From Aridibaculum aurantiacum (lineage in GTDB: Bacteria > Bacteroidota > Bacteroidia > Chitinophagales > Chitinophagaceae), in assembly GCF_017355875.1 (NCBI RefSeq), contig NZ_JAFEWC010000001.1:1-64000 (forward strand): DNA of 64,000 nucleotides, written 5' to 3'. The position numbers were made by a program, and so were the translations under genes. Position 1 is the first letter of the stretch. Each line of letters starts with the position of its first letter. The notes below the pieces were generated by a model. It saw only the letters and a list, made by a program, of their open reading frames with translations, made no database searches and had not been told where the DNA came from. This document shows positions 53,537 through 62,188 of this stretch, one piece after another.

Positions 53537-55018
53537 ATGAAGATCAGAAACTTATCATATGGTTTATTAACCGCTGCGGTGCTGATGGCAGGCTGCGATA
53601 AAAGTAAGCTGGATCCTGTGCCACAAACGCAGATCTCGGATGCTACGGCTTTCCAAACGCCGCAAAGGGTTCTGCAACAAGTTAACGGCTTGTATGCTGC
53701 CATGAAATCAGGACAGTTCTATGGTGGCCGCTACCTGGTATACCAGGATGTACGTGGCGAAGATTTCCTAAACGTAACGGAGAATAACGTTACTGCGTTC
53801 CAGGTTTACAACTTTACTGCATCGCCTACAGATAACCCTGTACAAAACCTTTGGGGTTTTACAGGTACAACCAATGCGCTGGGTATTTATCATGTTATCA
53901 ATAAGTGCAACATCCTTTTAGAAGGTTTGGCTACTTCGCCAATTGATGCACAATTGAAAACATCTTACGCAGCAGAAGCTAAATTCATCCGTGCGGTGTC
54001 TTACTTCTCTTTACTGCAGTTTTATGCGCGTCCTTATACCGAAAATAACGGTGCTAGTCCTGGCGTTCCTTTACGTTTGACTCCCGTTAAATCAAGTGGC
54101 AATAACAACATTGCCCGCTCAACAGTAGCAGAAGTGTATACACAGATCTTAAAAGATCTGAATGAAGCTGAGAATGAACTACCAGCTAACCACGGTTCAA
54201 ATGCAACTGGTACAAATGCAAATCCTATCAATGCTACAAGGGCTCATAAGAACACAGCTATTGCCTTCAAAACACGCGTTTATCTTGCTATGGGCAGGTA
54301 CAACGATGTAATAACAGAAGGTAACAAACTGGTTCCTGTAGCTCCTCCTTATGTTGCTCCTTCTAATGTGCAGAATGGTTTGGCTCCTACGCTGAACTTC
54401 ACTACGCTAAACCAGGAGTTCATACTGGCTATGCCTTTCGATCCATTGGATCTGCCAGGTACACAGAATGGTTTGGGTAGCTACTACAATCCTGGTCCAA
54501 ATGGTAATGGAGATTTTGCTTTGAACACAGGTGCAAATGCCATCATCAACCATCCCCAGTTTGGTGCTAACGACGCAAGAAGAGCGTGGGTAGTATTGAA
54601 TGCTAATGGCAGAACTTACCTGCGCAAGTGGCCAACATTACCTCATACTGATTTCGTTCCTGTAATCCGTTATGCAGAAGTAATGCTGAACCTTGCTGAA
54701 GCGCTAGCCAGAACAACACCTGGTGCTGCCAATCCAAGGGCTCTTGCCTTGCTGACAGCTGTACACCAGCGTTCAGATCCGGGTTATACTTTTGCAGTAG
54801 CTACACAGGCACAGCTTATTGAAGCTATCATGATCGAGAGAAGGATCGAGTTCATTGGCGAAGGTCACAGGACAACTGATATTACTCGTTTACTGCAGCC
54901 ATTCCCAGCTAAGGGATCTGTAGGAGCAGTGCCGGTAACAGCCGCTCAATACATTTGGCCTATACCAAATTCAGAGTTGATCACAAACCAACTGATCATT
55001 CAGAATCCTGGATACTAA
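53537..55018 (+). CDS. SusD/RagB-family nutrient-binding lipoprotein
   Basis: 493 residues from the ATG at 53537; an ATG at 53525 is four codons upstream. The signal ends 'VLMAGCDKS' (Cys20). The mature protein shows the SusD order: 'FQTPQRVLQQVNGLYAAM', 'AEAKFIRAVSYFSLLQFYARPYTENNG', TPR-like helices, and the C-terminal RagB part 'VIRYAEVMLNLAEAL' and 'IMIERRIEFIGEGHR'. It caps SusC at the cell surface and binds glycan or peptide ligands. It is in one operon with susC and ends at a palindromic terminator. Confidence 0.9.
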   Translation: MKIRNLSYGLLTAAVLMAGCDKSKLDPVPQTQISDATAFQTPQRVLQQVNGLYAAMKSGQFYGGRYLVYQDVRGEDFLNVTENNVTAFQVYNFTASPTDNPVQNLWGFTGTTNALGIYHVINKCNILLEGLATSPIDAQLKTSYAAEAKFIRAVSYFSLLQFYARPYTENNGASPGVPLRLTPVKSSGNNNIARSTVAEVYTQILKDLNEAENELPANHGSNATGTNANPINATRAHKNTAIAFKTRVYLAMGRYNDVITEGNKLVPVAPPYVAPSNVQNGLAPTLNFTTLNQEFILAMPFDPLDLPGTQNGLGSYYNPGPNGNGDFALNTGANAIINHPQFGANDARRAWVVLNANGRTYLRKWPTLPHTDFVPVIRYAEVMLNLAEALARTTPGAANPRALALLTAVHQRSDPGYTFAVATQAQLIEAIMIERRIEFIGEGHRTTDITRLLQPFPAKGSVGAVPVTAAQYIWPIPNSELITNQLIIQNPGY

Positions 55019-55041
55019 AACCTATCGGTTTTTATAGCAAG

Positions 55042-55070
55042 AACCCATTGCAATTGCAATGGGTTTTTTA
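55042..55070 (+). terminator. Terminator of the susCD operon
   Basis: AACCCATTGCAA-TTGCAATGGGTT (55042-55065) is a perfect 12-bp palindrome with no loop, followed by a T-run to 55069. Confidence 0.8.
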
Positions 55071-55183
55071 TTTGTACTAATGAAGAACTGGTATTACGCT
55101 GAATGAGATGAACCGCAAAGGATAGCTAATTGGTTAACAGTCTCCTCATTTAACACCCCGAGGCGCGAAGAGCCTTCTATTGC

Positions 55184-55222
55184 TTGTCACTCCGACGAAG
55201 GAGGAGGCCCCTGAAGATTAGC
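55184..55222. repeat. Probable Bacteroidota dispersed repeat (GTCACTCCGACGAAGGAGG type)
   Basis: The sequence TTGTCACTCCGACGAAGGAG followed by GAGGCCCCTGAAG is typical of a repeat often seen between genes in Bacteroidota (recognised from general knowledge). There is one copy in the window. Confidence 0.4.
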
Positions 55223-55260
55223 AGGAAGATAATGGAATGAGCAGTAGTTACCTAATCAAC

Positions 55261-55302
55261 ATCGTTGCGTCGCACACTTGTACGGCAGTGCTGGTGGCGG
55301 CG
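55261..55302. repeat. Dispersed intergenic repeat, copy 3
   Basis: Contains the 23-nt core GTTGCGTCGCACACTTGTAC plus GGC (55264-55286), identical in reverse to copy 2, followed by AGTGCTGGTGGCGGCG, which copy 4 shares in diverged form. Confidence 0.7.
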
Positions 55303-55340
55303 CGAGTTTATTTTGCTTACCTGACTTATAACATCTCCCG

Positions 55341-55348
55341 TATATTTA
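55341..55348 (+). promoter_or_regulatory. -7 box 4 nt before the T9SS-protein ATG (leaderless candidate)
   Basis: TATATTTA-GCGC-ATG, the same layout as radA. Confidence 0.4.
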
Positions 55349-55352
55349 GCGC

Positions 55353-58300
55353 ATGAACCCCAGAACCGTTGCCAGCCTGCTGTTTTTACTGCTGTTTTCA
55401 CTCACTGCATTGTCACAAAAGCAATGGTCCAACTGGTACATGAATGGCGACAACCTGCTTACATTCAGGAACAATAACATCATAGAGCGTCAGCGGAACT
55501 TTGTTACAACAAATAGCTGGCTTAACTTTTCTGTTTCCTCCTCGTCTGGTGTTGCTTACTCAGACCCCGCTACGGGCCAAATGAAGTTCCTGCTATCCAG
55601 CATTTTTACATACGACAGGAATTTTGATATGCTGAACACGCCTTTCCTGCGGATGTGCCCCGGGGATAAATACAGCTATCACATCCTGCCTTTTCATAAC
55701 AATCCAAACAAGTTTTACATCGTCCAGTTTCAGAGCAGGGCTGCAGACGCGCTGGCGCAGGAAACGGGGCTGCAGGTTAGGTGCCCCAATGCTATTGGTC
55801 TTGGCTATTCTGTTTTTGACCTTTCGCTCAACAATGGTTTAGGTGACTACCAAAGCATAAATAATGTGTTGCTGACAGGCCTACCCGAACGCATTTCAGC
55901 AGTACGGCATGCGAATGGCTTTGACGTTTGGATAGTGGTGCATACTTGGGGTAGCAACGAGTTCAAAGCCTACCTATTTTCTGACAGTGGCGTAGCTACA
56001 CCAGTCAGTAGCTTCGCCGGGCCTGTTATTACGGGCAATGCTTTGTCTGCTCATGGCAACATGGTAGCCTCGCATGATGGTACCATGTTAGCGGCACAGC
56101 AGGAAGGGAAGAATTACATCGAACTATATAATTTTAATAATGCAACTGGTATGGTGAGCAACTTCCGTAGCCTGCAAACACCCTCTCCTGCATTACGTTT
56201 TGTTTTTTCGCCTGACGATACTAAACTTTACTTCATCGGGAACTACCTGGCATCGGGTATCTACCAGTTTAACCTGTCGGCACCGCAAGTCCAGCAATCA
56301 TTGATAAAGATTGGTGATGACCCACATGGTTACTTCCGCGACTTGCAGGTTGGGCTGGATGGAAAGATCTATATCTCATCCCACAACTACTACGATCAAA
56401 GCATTAATGATTACCAATACTTTTTGCCGGTAATAAGTTGTCCCAACCTGCCGGAGTATGCCTGCAATTACAAGCTGAAAGGCTTTCACGGAACCGGCGG
56501 CACCTTCCAGAATTTCATCAATGACTATGTGCGCCAACCTACGGCGCCACCTACCACTAAATTTTCTATTGGTAACGACACAGCAGTGTGCTTCGGCTCG
56601 TATACCCTTACAGCGCCACAAAGCTGGCAGCGATACGAGTGGAATACCGGCGACACCACCCGGTCAATCACCATCACCGGGCCTGGCACCTATTACGTGC
56701 TTGCTTCCAACACAGGCTTCTCCTGCCCTTCCGGCTATGGCTACATAAAAATTACTAACGCAGCAGCACCATTATATCTCGGCCGCGATACGACCCTCTG
56801 TCCTAAAACTTCCTACGACATCGTTGTGCCTGCTAATTTCAACAATATTCTATGGTCGGATGGATCTACAGACAGGGTGAAGACGGTTGTACGATCCGGC
56901 AGTTATGCACTTCAGGCTACCGACCAAAATGGTTGTACTAACCGGGATACAATAAATGTTAGTTTTCGAAGCACCCCCGTCGCAAATTTTGGAAACGATA
57001 CGTCACTCTGCAACAACCAGACACTCCTGCTGGAACTGAAGCCACGCAGAGACGTATTTACTACCACCGGCATATATGAGTGGCAGGATGGATCTGCCAG
57101 GGATACGTTCAGGGTAAGGCAAGCGGGAGTTTACTGGGGCAAAGTAACCTACAATGGCTGCACGGTGTCCGACACCATAACGGTAAGCTATGTGAATGCC
57201 CAGGACATAAACCTGGGACCCGACACCACCCTCTGCCTTGGCGATTCCCTCCAATTACAGGTTACTACCGGCAACGCTACTTTCGCTTGGAGCACCGGTG
57301 CTACCACTCCATCTATCTATGTAAAATCAACAGGCAGATATTGGGTGAGGGTGAACAATGGAAGCTGTACGGTTACTGATACCATCAACGTGACCTTTAG
57401 ACCCAAGCCTGTCGTAAACCTTGGAAATGATACTATCGTTTGCGAGAAATCAATTGTGTCATTAAGAGCTGCTGTACCTGGCGCTACCTACTTATGGCAA
57501 AACGGTGCAACAACTGATACCTACCAGGCATCACAACCGGGCATCTATTGGGTGCAAGTAAACAGCAATGGCTGTGTGGTGCGGGATAGTATACTCATCA
57601 CAAATAAAATGCTGCCCTACGTAAATCTTGGAAGAGATTCCGGCATTTGCCAAGGGAAACAACTGGTGCTGAATGCAGCCCACCCCTCTATACAGTCTTT
57701 CCTATGGCACGACAACTCTACACAACCAACAATGGTGGCAGCCAGCGCCGGTACTTACTCCGTATCGGTAGTAGGTACCAATGGCTGTACAAATGCCGAC
57801 ACTATCCAGGTCACCACTAACCCTTTGCCGGTCTTCTCGCTCGGAAGCGATACATCCTTATGCCAAGGCCAAAAATTCACTGTAAGCATCAACGTGCCCA
57901 ATGCAAGCTATACCTGGAATAATGGCAACACCAGCAACCAGGCTACAGTGGAGCATGCAGGGTGGTATTGGCTGGATGTAGCGGTAAACGGGTGTAAGAA
58001 AAGAGACTCCTTGCAAGTGGAGGTTAAACCGTTGCCGCTAGTGTCATTAGGCAACGACACCACCTTGTGCGAAGGGAACAACCTCACGCTGAACGCTTAT
58101 AACAACAACGCAACTTACCTGTGGAATAACCAAAGCAACCAGCCAGCGTTGCTCGTTTCTGCACCCGGTACTTACTTCGTTACGGCGAACTTAAACAATT
58201 GCAAAGCTGCTGACACAATACAGGTAGCATATAGATACAAGCCGGTTTTTTCACTTGGAGCAGACACGCTGCTATGTGCGGGGCAACACCTGCTGCTAAA

Positions 58301-58721
58301 TCCACGGCTTACCAACGTGCAGTATCTCTGGCAGAACGGCACCACCGGCTCATCTTTATTGGTTACAGAACCTGGTACATACAGCCTCACAGCTTCCAAT
58401 AATTGTGGTAGTAAAACGGATGAGATCATCGTAACACGGAGCCTGTGCAAACTATTTCTGCCTACCGCGTTCACGCCCAACAACGATGGCCTTAACGATC
58501 TTTTCAGGGTGAAGTATCCCGAGTTCATTAAAGTCTTCGAGATGAAGATCTACAACCGCTGGGGCCAAATGGTTTATCATTCAACCGACCCCTACAGGGG
58601 TTGGAATGGTAAGTTTCTAAGCCTGGAACAACCGCAAGGTAATTATGTATGGCAGGTAAGCTATACAGATATTGAAGGAAACAAAGAAAGTGCACAGGGA
58701 AGTGTATTGCTAATCAGGTAG
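55353..58721 (+). CDS. Large T9SS type-B secreted protein with nine Ig-like repeats
   Basis: 1122 residues. After a signal peptide (ending 'LTALS') residues 22-390 look like a beta-propeller ('LQVGLDGKIYISSHN'). Then come nine repeats of about 65-75 residues, each opening 'LGxDTxLC' ('LGRDTTLCPKT', 'FGNDTSLCNNQ', 'LGPDTTLCLGD' and others), with a conserved W, 'GxYxVxxx' and 'C...DTI' core, an adhesin/PKD-like module. The end has the type-B T9SS sorting domain: 'LFLPTAFTPNNDGLNDLF' and 'VFEMKIYNRWGQMVYHS'. It is secreted by the T9SS and probably anchored at the surface. Confidence 0.9.
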   Translation: MNPRTVASLLFLLLFSLTALSQKQWSNWYMNGDNLLTFRNNNIIERQRNFVTTNSWLNFSVSSSSGVAYSDPATGQMKFLLSSIFTYDRNFDMLNTPFLRMCPGDKYSYHILPFHNNPNKFYIVQFQSRAADALAQETGLQVRCPNAIGLGYSVFDLSLNNGLGDYQSINNVLLTGLPERISAVRHANGFDVWIVVHTWGSNEFKAYLFSDSGVATPVSSFAGPVITGNALSAHGNMVASHDGTMLAAQQEGKNYIELYNFNNATGMVSNFRSLQTPSPALRFVFSPDDTKLYFIGNYLASGIYQFNLSAPQVQQSLIKIGDDPHGYFRDLQVGLDGKIYISSHNYYDQSINDYQYFLPVISCPNLPEYACNYKLKGFHGTGGTFQNFINDYVRQPTAPPTTKFSIGNDTAVCFGSYTLTAPQSWQRYEWNTGDTTRSITITGPGTYYVLASNTGFSCPSGYGYIKITNAAAPLYLGRDTTLCPKTSYDIVVPANFNNILWSDGSTDRVKTVVRSGSYALQATDQNGCTNRDTINVSFRSTPVANFGNDTSLCNNQTLLLELKPRRDVFTTTGIYEWQDGSARDTFRVRQAGVYWGKVTYNGCTVSDTITVSYVNAQDINLGPDTTLCLGDSLQLQVTTGNATFAWSTGATTPSIYVKSTGRYWVRVNNGSCTVTDTINVTFRPKPVVNLGNDTIVCEKSIVSLRAAVPGATYLWQNGATTDTYQASQPGIYWVQVNSNGCVVRDSILITNKMLPYVNLGRDSGICQGKQLVLNAAHPSIQSFLWHDNSTQPTMVAASAGTYSVSVVGTNGCTNADTIQVTTNPLPVFSLGSDTSLCQGQKFTVSINVPNASYTWNNGNTSNQATVEHAGWYWLDVAVNGCKKRDSLQVEVKPLPLVSLGNDTTLCEGNNLTLNAYNNNATYLWNNQSNQPALLVSAPGTYFVTANLNNCKAADTIQVAYRYKPVFSLGADTLLCAGQHLLLNPRLTNVQYLWQNGTTGSSLLVTEPGTYSLTASNNCGSKTDEIIVTRSLCKLFLPTAFTPNNDGLNDLFRVKYPEFIKVFEMKIYNRWGQMVYHSTDPYRGWNGKFLSLEQPQGNYVWQVSYTDIEGNKESAQGSVLLIR

Positions 58722-58772
58722 CAGCTGCCTGTAAAGACGGCGATAGCGGCAGTGTCAAGCCCCGATGCTATT

Positions 58773-58796
58773 GTTGTTGGCCAAGCGACCAACAAC
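58773..58796. other. 8-bp hairpin after the T9SS protein gene
   Basis: GTTGTTGG (58773-58780) pairs with CCAACAAC (58789-58796) around an 8-nt loop. No T-run follows, so its role as a terminator is uncertain. Confidence 0.4.
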
Positions 58797-58834
58797 GGCG
58801 GCGGCTGTAGCGTTAGTGTTCAAATTGCCATCAG

Positions 58835-59530
58835 TTAGGATCTCAACACACTATTTCGCTTTGTCCATCTTACTGAAGGAATAATAACTAGAAGGATAAA
58901 ACCAGCTATGAGCAATTTGTTCCGCTTACTATAAAATGCAATTTCCTCCCACACCGCCTGAACTTCCCATTTAAAAAGCTCCCATTGACTCGGCATCACT
59001 ACCTTAAATTGTTCATAATCATCTATGGTTATCGGATCTAATTGTTCATATACAATAGGTGGTGGCGGAGGATCATTGGCCCAGAAGATAAAGTTGTCAT
59101 CGAGGTATGCCCATCTCTTTATATCATATACAGCTGTCAAATTAACAAGCGCCACGAAATCATTGTAACTCGCCTCTTCATCCAAAACCACCTGCAAAGC
59201 TGTAGTTGTGTCACGGCTAAACTGCAAACGCTTTATCTCGGACTCAATGAAGGCGCGCTGATGTATTGCAAGATTTCGTCCCCTTTCTTCTGGGTAATAT
59301 CCATTGAAGCTTTCCAAGTACACACGCGTTATTTTTTTGCTTTTAAGATTTTCTAATACAAAATCCCTGGAAAATACGGGTTCTGAATTTTTTGGCACTT
59401 CATCCCGGGGCAGAAGTATTCTTAATGCATTGGGCTGTACCGGGTCTTCAATTGGACACAAGAAGAACATGATAGGTAAACCGATGAGGCTAATTAGGCC
59501 TGGGACATAATAGATCCGTTTCCTTTTCAT
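58835..59530 (-). CDS. Hypothetical membrane protein with two membrane segments
   Basis: 231 residues. A hydrophobic segment near residues 6-24 ('YYVPGLISLIGLPIMFFLC') and one near residues 207-224 ('LLIAGFILLVIIPSVRW') flank a largely polar middle part with charged residues ('NLKSKKITRVYLESFNGYYPEERG'). The topology suggests a central domain of about 180 residues on one side of the inner membrane. No family was recognised. It is neighboured by a repeat-bearing spacer and the T9SS protein gene. Confidence 0.65.
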   Translation of the reverse strand: MKRKRIYYVPGLISLIGLPIMFFLCPIEDPVQPNALRILLPRDEVPKNSEPVFSRDFVLENLKSKKITRVYLESFNGYYPEERGRNLAIHQRAFIESEIKRLQFSRDTTTALQVVLDEEASYNDFVALVNLTAVYDIKRWAYLDDNFIFWANDPPPPPIVYEQLDPITIDDYEQFKVVMPSQWELFKWEVQAVWEEIAFYSKRNKLLIAGFILLVIIPSVRWTKRNSVLRS

Positions 59531-59916
59531 GTACTTAAGTTACATATTTTCCTGCAGTTCATGTTATAATGGGCGATCAGCAGCGTAGACCAAGTTAGCT
59601 GTGTACTAGTTCTTTTTCCTCATTAATGGAATTCCCCCAGCCCCGCCTTTGCTAGTTTTTCCTTCAACTGCATCACAGGTATAAGTAATTTAAGAAGTAC
59701 ATAACTTCCCCTGTTTGTCGAATTTCAGAAGGATGATTTCGACCTTACATGGTAGCAGACTGCGTCCGGCAACAGAATTACTGAAGTAAATGTTTTTATC
59801 AATCTGGTTCGTCCACGCACATTAGCCAAGCCCGCCGCCACTCCCACAACCGTACAAGTGAGTGACACAACGATGCTCAATAGCACCCCCACCGCCGGCT
59901 CCAAAAATCCACCTCC
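59531..59916. other. 386-bp gene-free region
   Basis: No coding frame is supported. It contains the dispersed repeat copy 4 at 59829-59876, and otherwise only A/T-rich sequence without clear hairpins or RNA signatures. Confidence 0.5.
59829..59876. repeat. Dispersed intergenic repeat, copy 4
   Basis: In reverse complement it reads GCATCGTTGTGTCACTCACT then TGTACGG and continues with GTGGCGGCG, aligning with copy 3 at most positions. Confidence 0.65.
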
Positions 59917-60603
59917 CTAACTACTCCTCTCTATCAACTTATACCCAAAACCTCTGATCGTCAGGATCTCCACGCACTTATCAGCATCCAGGTAGTTGCG
60001 CAACCTGTTTATATAAACATTCATGGTTTTGCTGTTGAACACATTGTCGCTGCCCCAGAGTTCTGCCAGGAGTAACTGCCGGTCCACAACCGTTGACTTC
60101 GCCTCGCAAAGCCTTTTCAGCAGTTCTACTTCTTTGTACGAAAGCTGGAAACGGTTGGAATGGTTTACCAGCTCATGCGTAGAAGTATTGAAGGTGAAGC
60201 TGCCCAGCTTGTACACGTTTTGCGCGGTGTGCGACACATTACCCGATACCCTCGCTAACGACCTGATCCGCGCAATGAGTTCTTCCATCACAAAAGGTTT
60301 TCGTATGAAGTCATTGCAGCCAAGATCGAAAGCTTTTACCAGGTCTTCCGTAAGCGGCTTTGCGGTCAGCATGATAATAGGTACGTCTTTGTTAACCGCC
60401 CTTACCTGCTTTACCGCAGCAAATCCATCGCTTCCCGGCATCATAATATCTATGATCACGAGTTTAGGATCAAGGGTAGTGAATAGATTGTAACCATCAT
60501 CACCATTATGCGCATACGTTACATCGAAGCCATAGAGGCCAAGCGTGTCTTTTAAAATCTGGCAAAGCTCAACCTGGTCTTCTATCAGTAGAATTGGTAT
60601 CAT
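59917..60603 (-). CDS. OmpR/PhoB-type response regulator
   Basis: 228 residues. The receiver domain has the phospho-acceptor Asp in 'KLVIIDIMMPGSDGF', the conserved Thr in 'IIMLTAKP' and Lys in 'DFIRKPFVMEEL'. The winged-helix DNA-binding domain has 'SYKEVELLKRLCEAKSTVVDRQLLLAELWG' and 'VYINRLRNYLDADKCVEILTIRGFGYKL'. Its start overlaps the stop of the histidine kinase gene by 4 nt (ATGA), so kinase and regulator are one translational unit. Target genes are unknown; the divergent outer-membrane receptor gene is a candidate. Confidence 0.93.
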   Translation of the reverse strand: MIPILLIEDQVELCQILKDTLGLYGFDVTYAHNGDDGYNLFTTLDPKLVIIDIMMPGSDGFAAVKQVRAVNKDVPIIMLTAKPLTEDLVKAFDLGCNDFIRKPFVMEELIARIRSLARVSGNVSHTAQNVYKLGSFTFNTSTHELVNHSNRFQLSYKEVELLKRLCEAKSTVVDRQLLLAELWGSDNVFNSKTMNVYINRLRNYLDADKCVEILTIRGFGYKLIERSS

Positions 60604-61973
60604 AGTTCTTTGGGTAGCGTGATATTGAATTGTGTTCCTGTTTGCCCTTTCGACTGCACCGTAATATTGCCTGAATGTTTTTTGATGATGCTGCTAACAT
60701 AGTATAGTCCAAGTCCAAAACCTTTTACCGACTGCGCATCACCCTGCGGCACACGAAAGAACTTTTCAAATACACTCTTTAGGTATTGCGGCGGAATGCC
60801 CATCCCGTTGTCACGGATCTTAATGGTGCAGTCGCGGCTGTTTTCTACAAGATCGATATCAATGTTCACAGATCCGTTAGAGTATTTGATGGCGTTGTCT
60901 ATAACGTTACGAAAGGCAGTTTCAAGGTGAAGCCGGTCACCATGAATGAGCACAGGCCCTTCACCGTTTAGCTGGAAGTTCACCGGCTTTTCCTGTAGAA
61001 TAGAATAGCTACGTACCAGTTCCCCAAACAGCGCATGCAGGTCTATCTCTTCTTTCTTCAGGGTAAAATCTGACAAATCCTGTACGGCCGCATCTACAAT
61101 CCTTTCTACGAATTCGTTGAGCAGGTGCAGTTGTCTTTTGCTGGTATGCAGGTAAAAGTTTGTGCGCTCATTTGGCGGTACATGGTGTTCCAACGCATCC
61201 AATCCTGCCGAGGCAATGGTGATTGGCGTCTTCATTTCGTGCGTGATGTTATTGATGAAGTCCGTCTTCAGTTCATTGATCCTCGTTTGTTTCTTGATGG
61301 TCTGGTATACAAACACAAGCGCAGTGTTGCCTATGAGCAAGATGGCAGCAAAAGCTAATAACGGCCAAAGAAGGTCGTTCCTTACAAAAGCATCATCCGT
61401 TTTTACCTCGGCGAACACAGATATGTTAGAATTATATGGAAGACGCAACGGCCGGGTAGCGTATGGATAACCCCTTGTTCTTTTGCGGGTCCACATCTCC
61501 TGTATCATTGGCCGCACAGATTGCCGGGGTTCAAAGGTGATTGTATCGAGTCGGTAAATAGCGTGTATATTTTTAGAAAGAAGCGCTTTCTTATAAAGAC
61601 GATCAAAAGCTGCAAGGTCTATTGAACGGAAGGCCTGGTTATTCAGGAAGGCCCTTATTAGACCCGGTTGTACAGTGTCTATAGCCATGTAAGAAAGCGG
61701 GGCGTTCAATGTCACTTTATGCGTATCAAGGCGGCTCATCTCTATCTTCTCTTGGGCAAACGCTATCCATCCATGGTCCGGCGTTGACGCACTGTCCATT
61801 GCTTTTAGCTTATCGTATTCACCGATTGTAGAAATCAGTGCAGCGGAACAGGCAGCATCGAACTTGGTCTTGGTTTCCGAAATGCGTTCCAGGATGAGGA
61901 AAACCTGGAGTGCATTAAAGCAAATGAAGAAGAGAAGGATAAGTATAGAAGCAAGCCGTGCAGAAGGTTTCAT
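60600..61973 (-). CDS. Sensor histidine kinase
   Basis: 457 residues from the ATG at 61973 (MKPSARLASIL); a longer frame up to 62231 overlaps the divergent gene. Two membrane segments at residues about 7-25 and 250-270 bracket a periplasmic sensor part of about 220 residues. The cytoplasmic part has the phospho-acceptor His in 'NNITHEMKTPITIASAGL', the N box 'AFRNVIDNAIKYSNG', 'IKIRDNGMGIPPQYL' and 'GFGLGLYYVSSIIKKH'. It phosphorylates the response regulator downstream, overlapping it by 4 nt. Confidence 0.92.
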   Translation of the reverse strand: MKPSARLASILILLFFICFNALQVFLILERISETKTKFDAACSAALISTIGEYDKLKAMDSASTPDHGWIAFAQEKIEMSRLDTHKVTLNAPLSYMAIDTVQPGLIRAFLNNQAFRSIDLAAFDRLYKKALLSKNIHAIYRLDTITFEPRQSVRPMIQEMWTRKRTRGYPYATRPLRLPYNSNISVFAEVKTDDAFVRNDLLWPLLAFAAILLIGNTALVFVYQTIKKQTRINELKTDFINNITHEMKTPITIASAGLDALEHHVPPNERTNFYLHTSKRQLHLLNEFVERIVDAAVQDLSDFTLKKEEIDLHALFGELVRSYSILQEKPVNFQLNGEGPVLIHGDRLHLETAFRNVIDNAIKYSNGSVNIDIDLVENSRDCTIKIRDNGMGIPPQYLKSVFEKFFRVPQGDAQSVKGFGLGLYYVSSIIKKHSGNITVQSKGQTGTQFNITLPKEL

Positions 61974-62188
61974 CAAATTGTGGTTGAGAAGTGGAAGATA
62001 GCACGGGAAGTAGCAAAATCTGGCACCGCCTGTCCTTGCACAAGCTATCATTATCGTAAATAGTTTGCCTTCCATCAGACATTTATTTTCATTTATCTTA
62101 ATTAAGCTGAGTTGGCCATTCTTTAGGCGCCCGCCCATTTGTTTTGTTGTTTCCCAAAGAATCTTGTTAACACAAAAACGACAACAAC

